A stretch of 64,000 bases of DNA from Ciborinia camelliae (taxonomy: Eukaryota; Ascomycota; Leotiomycetes; Helotiales; Sclerotiniaceae). The translations under genes were made by a program, and so were the position numbers. The stretch lies in the NCBI GenBank assembly GCA_025890175.1, contig JANPYM010000001.1, positions 2,278,853 to 2,342,852 of the forward strand, in the 5' to 3' direction. The notes below the pieces were generated by a model. The model saw only the letters and a list, made by a program, of their open reading frames with translations, made no database searches and was not told where the DNA came from. Below are positions 47,841 through 59,188 of this stretch, in pieces (the stretch's first letter is position 1; each line of letters opens with the position of its first letter).

Positions 47841-49357
47841 CTAACTCTCCTTGACAAACCTATAGAAAACCCCACTAACCGCAACCAACAACCCACCACA
47901 AACCAAGAACACCCCTCTCCTGTACTCCTCCCCTTCTCTCACCAATGCCAAACTAACCACCACAAAAACATTCAATGGAACCCTCAAGATCCCATAAACC
48001 CTTGCTCTAACACCATCTTCTACCCATTTCCCCTTCAAAGAACCCACACTTGGAAAGTACATACCAACCATCGCTTCAAAAACACAGAAAGCATAGAAAG
48101 TATAATGTTGGTTGTTGGTGAGAAGAGGAAAGAGCAGAGAGCTGGAAGATATAGCGAAGACGATGGTTAGAAGACGAGTTTGAGTGAGTGGTGGGAAAGT
48201 AGAGGAGAGATGGGTGAATATTAGAGAGCCAAGCATGACGGAGGCCATAAAACTTGCGAATATCATGCCAAGGGGAAGTGGGGATGAGGATGAAGCCGGT
48301 TGGGTGGCTTTTAGGAATGGTGTCCAGAAGAACACGAAAAGGTACATGCTACCTTCGAAGAAGCAGGAGGCAAGACCTAGGGTGAAAATGCGGGGGTTGG
48401 TGAAAATTAGACTTAGGACTGAAGTGGTGGGAAGAGGATCTTTAGAGGCTCGGGCAGGAGAGTTGGGTGAGGTCGAGGGGGTTCGGGGATGACGGGAGGT
48501 AGACTTTTGGTTTGTGGTTGCGCTGTCGCCATAATTTTCAGTCTGTTAGGAAGGTGGTTAGTGGTTTGCAAGAAAACTTTATTACGATATTTGAGAGCTT
48601 ACCCAATATATGGTAATGATATATGCAGAAATTCCCAACAGACCAGCAGATGCCATAAATGGCATTCTCCTATCATCTGTAACCTGAACCAACCACTCAC
48701 TCGACACACCCGATAAAATAGCCATCACACTATTCAAAGTAGACATAACTCCAAACAGACTATTTAAACTCATCCCCGCCTTTTGTATATCCCTTTTATG
48801 ATATTCCGTAACCATCCAACTTTCAAAAGCGCTAAACATCAAGCTCGTACTTAAACCTCCAAAGATTCGCCCAATAAACAGGATCGAAGCGCTGGGAAAG
48901 AGAGTCGAGAAGCAGGAAAGCGAATAGCTAAGACAAAAGACGAGACATGCTGATTTACGTCCATATTTATCTGCGAATGAGCCTACGAAATATCCGGATA
49001 TGCCACCGGATAGAAAGCCAGTTGTGAAGAGCAAGGCTACGATTTTCTCATCAAGTCCGAATTGATCTTTGTAGAGACTGTAAACATATGGACCTATTTT
49101 GGTATTAAAAATGTTAAGCCAGATTGATTGGAGGGATATGAATTACCTTGAAGCCAATCTGATGCCATTACAAGACAGTAAACAGTAAGGAATAGTTTGG
49201 TGAAGCGGTTGGCTTCCGCCTTTAATAGAGGGGTAGCAACATCGGTATTTTTCTTATCCTCCGCAGACTCTTCCTTCGTACGATATTGTCGCCATGTAAG
49301 AAGACCGCATGCTGATATCAACACGAGGAATGCACCATCATAGAAATTCATATTCAT
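47841..49357 (-). CDS. MFSD5-like major facilitator transporter
   Basis: Three exons on the minus strand: 49357..49147, 49093..48603, 48542..47841, giving 467 aa. A polytopic membrane protein with about 12 hydrophobic segments. Seen: an N-terminal helix (YDGAFLVLISACGLLTW), KLFLTVYCLVMASDWLQGPYVYSLYKDQFG, the MFS loop FVGSFADKYGRKSACL after helix 2, FSAFESWMVTEYHKR, and LFVFFWTPFL. The DWLQGPYVY...YGRK and FESWMV blocks match the MFSD5 group, whose algal and human members are called molybdate-anion transporters. Substrate here is inferred only. A Ser/Thr/Pro-rich loop of about 45 residues separates the two halves. It is divergent from PAN2. Confidence 0.88.
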
Positions 49358-49902
49358 AGTGAAAGGATATGGAGTGAGGCGTGTTAATGATGGAGGGGTA
49401 ATGTCAACCGCTTGACTTTCATGAGAAACAACGAAATAATAAGATTGTGAAATGAATCAAATTCAATTGAACTTACATTTGTATTTGTCAAAGTAAGACT
49501 TGAAAGGAAAGGCTGAGACTGAGACTCACCCAATGTCAATTGATGTTCACACAGGAGCAACAGAGAGCTTTGGTGTGTTCCATATGTTTGCGGAAATTCT
49601 GTATGTAGCCTTGAGGTTATTATTGGACTTTATTAGAGTTGGAGGTGGGTGTATGGAGTAAAAGCTATACAGGTTCCAAAAGCAGCCCCTCTTGGGCGGT
49701 AAATATTCAATACCCTATACCCTGTAATCATCACTAAAACCAAACCAAAATAGGATGAATGTGGAGTGGAATGAAATGGCAGAATAATCAAAGGAATCCA
49801 TTAACATCTTCAACCATCTCCTCATTTTGGTACTTGATCTGATAATATATTTTATATACACAACAACACAACCATGGAGTGGTAAAGGTAATTGTGTCCA
49901 AA
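49358..49902. promoter_or_regulatory. divergent promoter region transporter/PAN2
   Basis: 545 bp between divergent starts. An upstream ATG at 49874 in the likely PAN2 leader opens a 3-codon frame (ATG GAG TGG TAA), a possible minimal uORF. No other feature seen. Confidence 0.5.
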
Positions 49903-52900
49903 ATGGATGGTGATTGGGAGGAAGTGAGTTCTACTTTTCTTTTCCTTTCTTTTATCGTCACGAAACTCTTTCCAAACCATGCTTGCTACCGTTGCTTGGC
50001 TTCTTTATCTCGTCATTACCTTCCGTGCTATTTATCAGCCTTGTCATCCCCAACAGCAGTGTTATTCCGTGGGAATGAATTGGCTGCGATGACCGCCTAC
50101 AATCCTATTTTGCATCTTGCTAACATTTTCTGAAGGTCAGTAGAATCCAGTTGCCGCCCTCGGGTGCGCTTCCGGATCCTATGCAAGCTCCCGCGAGGGC
50201 ATTCGATTCCTCTCAGGAATTACTTTGGACCGGGGACGAACTGGGACGCGTCAGGAGTTTCTATGGCCTCGATGGAACACGATATACATCTTATAAAGCT
50301 GGCCAAGATCCAATTCGTCAATTTCTCTTTCATGACAAGGGGGTTATATCCGTAGGCGGTAGAAGCGTCCATATGGCATCAAGGAGGGGTTTATACATAT
50401 GGCACATCACGTACAAAACCCCCGGGAAGCTGTGCAAAACAGGGCTGATTCTTTTGCGGATTTAGTCACGAAGACATGAAAGATTTACGATGTATGAGTT
50501 ACACTTCAAGGGGGACATCAGAAATACTCGTTGCGGGACTGCAGAACCAGATGTTTGTTATTGATGTGGACAAAGGGATTATTACGAAACAGGTACAGTA
50601 CTCCGCGATTTCGCAGAATACTTTCTAAGCCTCCAGGTACCCACGAGCGATCACTTTAAGATTATGAAAAGGAGCCGCTATATTTGTGCGGCCACACCGA
50701 CTGGATCGGTCCACATACTTGATAATACGAACTTCAGTGTGGTCAAGATTTGGCAAGCTCATACCGCCCTCATCAACGATATGGATGCGCAAAGTGACTA
50801 TATAGTCACATGTGGCTATTCATTGCCACATCAAGGATCATACAGGCTTGATACTTTTGTCCTGGTACTTAATCTCAGGACGTTGACTACTCTAGCTCCT
50901 ATTCCCTTTCCTCCGGGGGCAGCATTCGTTAGAATGCACCCGCGAATGCTGACTACAAGCTATATTGTTTCGCAACAGGGTCAGATTCATATAGTTGACT
51001 TGATCAATCCGAATTCAAGCAATGTGAGGCAAGCAAATGTTTTGACCACGTTGAGATCTCTAGAGATCGCTTCTTCAGGGGAAGCTATTGCCTTGTCAGA
51101 TATGGAAAACAACGTACATATATGGGGTTCGCCGGGTAGAATTAGATTTGCCGAGTTCAGCAATCCTGTCGAGCTTGCGGATTCGGATGAGAAACCCATT
51201 CGTACAGACTGGACCGATGATACGTAAGTATGAAGGGAAATCCCTTTATGGTCTTGCTAATAAAACCTGAAATAGTCCATTGAGTACAATTGGTATGCCA
51301 TATTATCGAGAAAATCTTTTGTCTTCTTGGCCAAGTCATATGATTTTCGAAGTAGGTGCTCCGCCTGTGAAGGTCGAGTCAAGTTTCATTTCTACTCCAA
51401 AAGCTTTCGACGGGTATATATGTGGCCGCAATGCAAGGAGGGATGTCAGAAGGAACCAGATAGAGAATACTAGAACGACCGAGAAGACGCCAGCGAGTAT
51501 ACAAGCGCCGAAATTTTTGAGTGAGAAGGCTAGAGAAGCCGTGAATGATGCGACACCTGAACGTGGTCTGAACGATATTGTCGATACCATAGGGAATAAA
51601 GAGCTCCCTACTTTGCAAGCAGGTACCAATGCTTTGTATATGAATGTTGAGATTAAGTATAGCAAGTTTGGAGTTGATGATTTTGATTTTGGGTAGGCTC
51701 CAGCCCCTCTTCCCCATTTTGACGAATCCGCTAATACCAGGTAGATTTTACAACAAGACTTCATATTCAGGGCTCGAGACCCATATCTCGAATTCATATG
51801 CGAATGCTCTGTTGCAAGTGATGAGATTCACGAACCTAATCAGGAATTTGGCATTACAACATGCTGCGACAAACTGTGTCAGTGATATGTGTTTGTTATG
51901 CGAGATGGGATTTTTATTTGATATGCTTGAGAAGGCAGCGGGGACCGTATGTCAAGCGACAAACCTGCTGAAAACTTTCAGCCATCATCCAGAAGGTAAG
52001 TGACCCCCTTAAAACGATGTCTACAGTGCTAAAGTGTGATTAGCTAAGCATTTGGGTTTACTGGAGGAAGATTCACGTGGGGTTTCACTCTCAAACATGC
52101 TCCAGTCAATGAATCGATTCTTCCTTGATAAAATCCCGAATGAATTTAAAAGCATTCCTCCTGGTTCAAATCTTCTTGAGCGTGTTAGTACCCAACTTGC
52201 TGTGGGAGTTAAGATTTTTGCTAACAACTTAGGTTTTTTCCACACCTGCTACAATGATTATAAAATGTCTTTACTGTAAGAGCGAGCACACACGACCAGG
52301 AGCAACCTCGTCTGTTGATTTAACCTACCCGCAAACACCACCTGTAAGTAATTCGGTCACACTATTGGGATAGTTCTAAGTATGTCAGAAATCATATAAT
52401 CGAAGTGGAAAGACCCCGATTCCAAAAAGATCATTCTCCGAAATTTTAAAAGCAAGCATTGAACGCGAAACTACAAATCGCGGATGGTGTATGGGTTGTA
52501 AAAAATATCAATCATTACAAACGAAAAAAACCATTCATACTGCACCACCGATCCTTATGCTCAATGCATGTATATCTACACCTGCTACCCCCGAATCAAA
52601 ACATTTTTGGGAAACACCTGGTTGTTTGCCTGAAGAGATAGGAATTATTATTAGCCAAGGACAAATATTCTGTTATCAAGGGGAGGATTTGAGACTTCAT
52701 CTCCAACGTGGTGCTCACAACATCACTGTTTATTCTTTAGTAGGGTTTGCTGCGAATATTGATATCGGGCAACATGAAAAGCCTCATTTGGTATCTTTGA
52801 TAAATGGTGAAACTTACATCGTCTTTTCACTTTGACATATACTAATGTATCATAGTTTCCCATTCTGCACCAATTGCACCAGCGGAAAGTCAATGGTTTC

Positions 52901-54077
52901 TCTTTAATGATTTCCTAGTTGCTCCGATGCCAAAAGAAGACGCTCTATCATTCAACTCTAGTTGGAAACTTCCATCCGTTATCACTTATCAAGTGAAAGA
53001 CCAAAATAATCGGGTTGATAACTCATGGAAGCAAAATTTAGACACTTCTCTACTATATGCCGACGAAAAGTTCGTTCTTCCATCCTTTCAGCAGACTTTA
53101 CAATTGCTAATCCTGTCTACAGTCCGCGTGTCATCGACAGAACCCATAAGCCTCTCTCCCCCACTCGTGAAACACCGACCGAAGGAACTCTCATAGCCCT
53201 CGACACTGAATTTGTCTCTATCCGTCAACCTGAAATCGAAGTAAACTCCGAAGGCGAACGACAAACCATTCGGCCCATCGCGCACGCTCTAGCCCGTGTC
53301 TCTGTTGTACGAGGCTCTGGTGAAGACGAAGGGCTTCCATTTATTGATGACTATATCAATTGCAAAGATACCATTGTCGATTATTTAACTTCTTATTCGG
53401 GCATTCGCCCGGGTGATCTTGATCCACGTCAGTCAAAACATAATCTTGTTTCCCTCAAAATCGCTTACAAGAAACTCTGGATTCTATTAAACCTTGGATG
53501 CAAATTCGTGGGTCATGGCCTCAAAACAGACTTTAGAGTCATTAATATACAGATACCAAAATCCCATGTGATCGATACGGCCGATCTTTACTTTAAACCA
53601 TCTAAACAGAGGAAATTGGGATTGGCGTATTTAGCGTGGTCTGTGTTTAGAGAAGATATTCAAGTCGAGACGCATGATAGTATTGAAGATGCGAGGACAG
53701 CATTGAGATTGTGGAAGAAGTGGGAAGAATGGGTTGCGGTTGAGGAACTTGGAGGGGCAACGGTAGAGGATTTGTTGACTGAGGTTTATAGGTCGGGACA
53801 TGCGAGCAATTATAGACCGCCGAGTTTTAATGCTAGGAAAGAAAGGGAGAAAGGGAGGGAAAGAGACGGGAAGGATATCAGTAGAGCTAATACGCCGCCT
53901 GGGAGTAATGAAGATGGGGGTGCAAGTTTGAAGGGGCCGAGTACCCCGGTTCGCAAACCATTTGTAGCATTACCGTTTGGATCGGGAGGTAGTGGGAGTG
54001 CGAATGGGAGTGGATTCTCAAGCTTTGGTGGAGGTGGAGGTGGGTGGACGCCGGGGAAAGGAAGTCCGTTACGTTGA
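49903..54077 (+). CDS. PAN2: PAN2 deadenylase catalytic subunit
   Basis: Eleven exons: 49903..49923, 50136..50410, 50466..50592, 50637..51223, 51276..51692, 51745..51995, 52044..52183, 52233..52343, 52389..52806, 52856..53069, 53123..54077, giving 1171 aa. PAN2-PAN3 starts shortening of mRNA poly(A) tails in the cytoplasm. Order: a WD40 propeller (about 1-330; [17 protein letters not shown]), a linker, an inactive ubiquitin-hydrolase-like domain (about 480-840) with CxxC pairs (CLYC, CMGC), and a DEDD exonuclease (ALDTEF about 880, [28 protein letters not shown]) with all four acidic residues. The C-tail is Gly-rich. Three frame changes are explained by short introns of 49-53 nt (52184, 52807, 53070). 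The start [15 protein letters not shown] fits the family. Confidence 0.94.
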
Positions 54078-54976
54078 GGTGAGAAGGGATATATTGATGG
54101 TTTCATTGCTTTGGATTGAATACTATAGGAAGGAGAGAGTAAAAGAAGGATGCGGAAGCGAAGATAAACTCGTCATAGGAAGTAAATAGACGGGAAAAAA
54201 GGAATGAAAAAAATTGATTCGAAAATTGAAGACTATGTGCTCATTGAATGAATTGGAGGGTTTTTCCCCCATTCTGGTCATTGCTTACCGAGTACATCCA
54301 GGAGGGACGGTAAAGGTAAGGGTATCATTGTATTTTCTGTTTTGTATTCATTCGTTCGTTCAGTCATAATTTATGTATTGTATATCTAGTTTTCAGGGTA
54401 GGTAGAATTCGATATTTTCCTCAATCCTATGCGGTTTTATGTGTTTTCCCTTTTGATTGATCTGCTTCTCCCCTCTCCTCCATTTTGGTTCCTATAATGA
54501 AGCCAACACCTTTCTTGGCTAGAGAACATCCTCGCACACCTAGATACCTTAAATGCTAATTCGAAGAGTGAATTTGACCATATCCAAAAGAGTGTGATGT
54601 GATAATAGAAATAGCCTCTTCACCATTCTGATATTGAACGACAATCTATTCCACGGTTACCAACGCACTTGATAAACGCCTCCAGGCCCTTTACTCATCC
54701 ACCCCTCTTCTTTTTTTCTCAAAGTTCTTTTTACTTCTCGCTTGCCTCTCTGCCATTGCCCGAGCCCCGTCCCGCATCATATACGGATATCCCCACTTGT
54801 GGTCCCACCAATGTCTCCCGGGCCCGCATCCTTTTTTGCTCTTCGATGTCTCTTTTCCTTTTCTCCCGAGTCACCTTCCCTGTAGGCTGTTCCACCCTTC
54901 CACTCCACTCCCCCACATCTAGGTTTTGCAATTCCTTCATAACCTCTTTCACCTCCTGTATACCTTCATCCAAATA
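54078..54976. other. PAN2 3' flank
   Basis: 899 bp between the PAN2 stop and tRNA-Ala. The left part should be PAN2 3' UTR. The right part overlaps the minus-strand charged frame listed separately. Confidence 0.5.
54731..54940 (-). CDS. possible small charged protein, unassigned
   Basis: A 69-aa frame from an in-frame ATG (product begins MKELQNLDVGEW). The open frame extends further upstream toward the tRNA without an ATG. The composition is hydrophilic and coiled-coil-like (TREKRKRDIEEQKRMRARE), then VGPQVGISVYDAGRG. It looks coding, but I recognise no family and see no clear upstream exon; the tRNA gene lies right at its 5' side. It could be the last exon of a gene, or a relic. Confidence 0.35.
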   Translation of the reverse strand: MKELQNLDVGEWSGRVEQPTGKVTREKRKRDIEEQKRMRARETLVGPQVGISVYDAGRGSGNGREASEK

Positions 54977-55048
54977 GGGCTTGTGGTTTAGTGGTATAAT
55001 GTTCCCTTAGCATGGGAGAGGTCCGGCGTTCGATTCGCCGCTAGTCCA
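54977..55048 (+). tRNA. tRNA-Ala (anticodon AGC)
   Basis: 72 nt without an intron. The acceptor strand GGGCTTG pairs with CTAGTCC (discriminator A at 55048) and includes G3:U70, the alanine identity pair; position 6:67 is a T-T mismatch. The anticodon arm TTCCC-TTAGCAT-GGGAG shows AGC. The T arm is CGGCG-TTCGATT-CGCCG. Internal Pol III promoters: A box tggtttagtgg, B box gttcgattc. T runs at about 55086-55099 can terminate Pol III. Confidence 0.95.
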
Positions 55049-56034
55049 TCTCATCATCCGCGCATCATTCATGATGCGTGTATATTTTTGTGATTTTTTT
55101 AGTCGATGAGGGAGGGTGAAAATTTTGTGTAACTAAAGAAAGATTTGGCAGCGCACGGTCCATACATTTTTGCTGGTCTATGAGTCTTGTGAGTGAGGAG
55201 ATTGTTTGATCTATTATTTGTTATAGAGCTATGGATATGCTTTATTATTGTTGGATTTTGGGGGGAAGAGAGTGAGGAGAAACGGGAAAGGGAGAGCTTA
55301 AGCGATGTGTTGGGGTAAAAAAGGGGGAATTTAGGGGTGGAAAATTGACGGTTGGAAGATGGATAAGAAATATCATTTCACTATTGATTACTCGAATGTG
55401 ACAAGTAGTGTGGTAAACATGAATACTTGTTGAATTACAGTATTGTGAATGCAACTGCTCGGGTTTTCTTTTCAAAACTCGACGTATTATGGACTTAGCT
55501 TTTATTGTCATCCCTTTAGGTGAAATTGTCGCCTTGATCTACGCATTATTCTTGAACGATAAAGTCATGTTAGTCGATAATCTCCATTCAGCGTTGGGCA
55601 TCGAATTCCAGCACTTGGTCAAGTGATGCGTTAATGTCAAGGTGGCTGCTTATATACGGCTGATATCTTCGACCATATCACTGCAAATAGGCTGGTAAAT
55701 TCATCGATAATACGCCAACCTTGCATCTGCTATCTCCTCATTCCATTTTCTTCAATCGAGTGTAAGCATTACTTCTTAATCCAGTACCCGATTAATCCAG
55801 CACCATAAATAACCATCTCGACATGTCATAACTTCGATATCAGATATCTCCAAATATTACCGATACGGAGCTCTTCGGAATTGGGACGGGTGTTCATATT
55901 TGTTCCTATATCTTTAATGCAGTTATCGCCGAATCTTTCAACACCCCTTATGAGCAGGAAAAAGGTTCATCTGATCCTCAATAAGTGAAACCTTCTGTTA
56001 CCACTTATTGGCAAGAAAGGTTCATTCCCAACCA
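55049..56034. other. intergenic between tRNA-Ala and C2H2 gene
   Basis: 986 bp. It holds the tRNA 3' trailer with T-run terminators and the promoter of the C2H2 gene. No other gene seen. Confidence 0.5.
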
Positions 56035-56598
56035 ATGTCATCGTCTTCTCTTCAGCAGTCGGACGTTGAGGCACGTCCTACTGTCAGTACTCTCGGATGG
56101 ACATCTCATAGTTCCTTGCTCCATCTTTACCATTTTATACTCGAGTTCGGTCGAGATCCCTGGTTTGAATTGAAAGCTGGGAATGCAGCTACTGATCAAA
56201 CACCGCAGCGTGTTTTTCTGGAGGGGGCGACAGAGTGCGTGCTTTCCTCCTCTCTCCTCTAATTATTAATCTCATTTGGCCAACAAACGACTAACTCGGT
56301 CCTGAACCCCAGAGACTCAACGAAAGAAATAGGTCAGCATGCTTGTCGATACCCGTGGAGCTGCGAAAACGAGATATTTTCTCGGCATGCGGATCTCGAG
56401 AGCCATTATAGACAGACACATTCAGGTGGTTTAATGATATCTCTGATTGGATACCCATGTCACTATAAACGCTGTCCTCGATCGACTAATCCATTTCATC
56501 GCAATTGTCATCTGCGAGCTCATCTTAAGGATTTTCATAAGGAGAATTTTGGTGCTAGGAGGAATGCTAGGAATGAGAATGAACGGGATATTATATAA
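56035..56598 (+). CDS. small C2H2 zinc-finger protein
   Basis: Two exons: 56035..56234 and 56313..56598, giving 161 aa. The intron has gtgcgt...ccccag ends and a CGACTAACTC branch site. The second exon encodes two Cys/His units: CRYPWSCENEIFSRHADLES followed by HYRQTH, and YPCHYKRCPRSTNPFHRN followed by CHLRAHLKDFH. The FSRHADLE.HYRQ(V/T)H and CxYKRCPR..NPFHR..HLR.HL.DFHKE pattern is a fungus-specific C2H2 type that I recognise from many ascomycete proteins of unknown role. No other domain; the first 75 residues are unremarkable (TLGWTSHSSLLHLYHFILEF). Probably nuclear and DNA-binding by inference. The ATG is the first in frame; an upstream exon cannot be excluded. Confidence 0.75.
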
Positions 56599-57565
56599 AG
56601 GCTTGGTTTTCTAAGAGTGGTTTTTATGAGAATTCATAGAGAGATATATACACATTGGCTGGAGAGGTGGTAAGTGCAGGTAGAAGAGAAGTGCATTCGA
56701 ATGCAATGAATAGTTGAGTGCAGGATCGTGTGGATTCCCGTTGGGAGTTAACTGGTAACATGTTTTGTCATGCGACGGTATGGTTCTTTATTGGGTTTAC
56801 GTGTATTGTAGGAAGGCGTGGATGAGAATGAAGAGGGATATAGGTGCCACATGTGTGAAATGATTTTGCCTATGAGATAGAGTAGTCTCCAGAGGAGGAA
56901 GAACGTACACCAAATTCCACTTGGTATCTTCATAAAGTATGTTTTATATGAAAGTAATCTAACTGTCGGTAACTTTACAGGTCAAGCTGGCATTATAATT
57001 CTCGGTCACTGGCCACCATAACAGAACTAACTGTGTGCTTCTAGGTTGCTCTTGAGATTATTTGAATCCCCCTCTTTTCCAAATATCTTAAGATGGGAGC
57101 ATTATTAAGATGATTTTTGTATTGTGTATGAAGCGCAAGTCTTTTACGACCTTCGAAAGCATAGGATTTAAGATGATATATACATCAAACGATCCCCAAC
57201 ACATTTTCGACCAATTGAATTATTTACACGTGATAAAACAAAATAAAAGTTATGTTGCATATATTTGATTGGCTGTATTAAGAGATAGAGACTAGGGAAA
57301 GAAACTGTGATTCTATGATTGGCTGTAATTGAATAATTAATGGAGCACTCTCCATCTAGTCTAGTCTGGCTTTTTTTCCCTTTTCTTCATTTTTTTCCCT
57401 TCATTTTTTTTGAAGCTGCGCACCTGCAACCATAACAATCATGATTCGAAACTGCTCAATTCTTTAACTCCCTTCCCTTATTTTACTCAAGGACTGTCTT
57501 TATCATGAGATATTCGACCATGTCAATTCTTGGTGCATCTTCTCTTAACAATAAGATGCAGCATT
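56599..57565. other. intergenic
   Basis: 967 bp of AT-rich DNA with poly-T runs at 57365-57412. It holds the 3' UTR of the C2H2 gene. No gene seen. Confidence 0.5.
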
Positions 57566-58344
57566 ATGGCTGATCAAATATTGTCCCAAGAAACCTAGAG
57601 GAGCATGCCTCACTTGCAAGTATGTATGTATTTCTCATTCAATCACTTCCATTCTCCATCTATCTTCTTCATATCAATTATCATGATGAGCAACATTGGT
57701 CCGTGTTACTGAGCGGCCTCAAGAACCGCATCATGGCGACTACCAAATGCACTATGTGCACCTCTGATCTTTCTCAATTCCTTTTGCAATTGCAAATCTA
57801 CAAGCACAACTACAATTCTGGGGAATAATTAGCTAACCCAAAACTTAAGGATTTGACATGAAAAATGTGAAGAAGGCAAACCAAATTGCAACAAATGCAG
57901 CACCACCGGTCGCATCTGCCAGTATCATAATCCACAAAATGAAGCCATCGTGCTCTCACAATATATCGCCAGCATCTTTGCACGAATCAGTTCTACTGGC
58001 AGTAGTAAAGAACATCGATACTTCGATCAACTCGTCATAGAAAAATGTTTGAATTAATATACGTGAATGAAGATTCCGATTTCTGGGGTCGAATGATACT
58101 ATAACTTAGTGAAGCTTATCCTGCTGTTCTTCATGCGGTGATTGCTGTTTCAGAATTGCACGAATACCTGACGAAGCTTTCAAATACCAGACAGCGAGTA
58201 TTTCTCCAGCAATATAAGAAGTCAACTCGACACATATGTCCCCTTGAATCTGATGATAATAACACCCAAGTGACATTAGCTTGTTGCATAATTTTCATGT
58301 GTCCGGAAAATGCCCAAGGTAATCACGACAAAGCAAGAAAATAA
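57566..58344 (+). pseudogene. decayed Zn2Cys6 transcription factor
   Basis: A complete binuclear cluster can be read: exon piece ending KKPRGACLTCK (57588..57619), an intron 57620..57849 (gtatgt donor, branch tagctaaccc, acceptor ttaag), then I-stop-HEKCEEGKPNCNKC and STTGRICQY, with spacing C-x2-C-x6-C-x6-C-x2-C-x6-C. Downstream, SKEHRYFDQL, NEDSDFWGRMIL, stop, LSEAYPAVLHAVIAVSELHEYL and FLQQYKKSTRHIC follow the order of fungal regulators of this type. Lesions: the only nearby ATG (57566) is out of frame with the cluster, TGA at 57854..57856, TAA at 58055..58057 with a frame change before the DFW block, and TAA at 58102..58104. The TGA and the last TAA fit C-to-T changes of CGA and CAA. Confidence 0.75.
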
Positions 58345-59188
58345 CCTGGAAATAATCTCTCGGTTTGATATTTAAGCCGCTTCATTTTGGGATTGCCTCA
58401 ATCCAACTTTGGTCCCCGATAGTGACTCACATGAACCCGAATGCGGACATTGTTTTCTAAGCCTACACGCTGTAAGTCTGGCACAGCAATACTATGAGCT
58501 CCGCGCTTTTCAAGTTCTCCCAGCCGTTTCCCCAAAGAGTTCCCGCCGCGGAAGAGCCCCCAATTTCGAAGCTATGCTTCCTCACCCCACCAAACTTCTT
58601 CATTATTTTAATATCGGCATATTAAATTGGAAACGTGTCTTGCATGGGTTAGTCCAAGCCCCTGCTGCAAAATGGGGTAAAAGACTTAAGTGAAATTCAT
58701 CCGAGTCTTCTCCTACAATTACATCACCAGTCATCATCTCTGGTAGTCGATCTCCGCGCCAACTCCAGAGTAGAATCGGATTTATTGCTCGGCAAAACAT
58801 TTCCAGGGGGTCTTATTAGTATGCGGTGGTTACCCAAACCAACTGACAAGTCTCGACCTATCCTATTTTATCACTGAGAATCCATCAGGTAAGCATTTTC
58901 AATGGGTATCTACTTTGAATTTATCACCTGGAGGATGAAGAGCATTGGTTCCTCAACCTGCCAATTCAATATATATTCACGTATTAAATCAGGTTGGGTC
59001 ACTACTATCCATGATCTTCATGCATGTATTGTATGTTATCCTTAATATATCAAACGTTAACTGAAATTCTTTTGTATGACGCCCCCAAGGGATTACAATG
59101 TAATGATTTGCACCGCCCTGTAACAAACTGAAATCAAAAGTGCAGTTACTATATCACTACGGTTCATAAAAATAACCATCTAGATTAA
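58345..59188. other. probable decayed tail of the Zn2Cys6 gene and KAR2 3' flank
   Basis: Frames here are short and broken. 58410-58800 may be further remnants of the transcription factor, but I cannot align them. The right end should hold the KAR2 3' UTR. Confidence 0.35.

Noticed and set aside
52184..52232. Apparent frameshift in PAN2 near a T6 run
   Set aside because: It is explained by a 49-nt intron (gttagt...cttag, branch gctaac), whose removal restores the conserved CxxC region in frame.
53070..53122. Apparent second frameshift in PAN2 before the nuclease domain
   Set aside because: It is explained by a 53-nt intron with a gttcgt donor, a gctaat branch and a ctacag acceptor. The frame is restored without invoking an error.
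55985..56034. Longer N-terminus for the C2H2 protein starting upstream of 56035
   Set aside because: The upstream in-frame start is TTG; the first ATG is at 56035.
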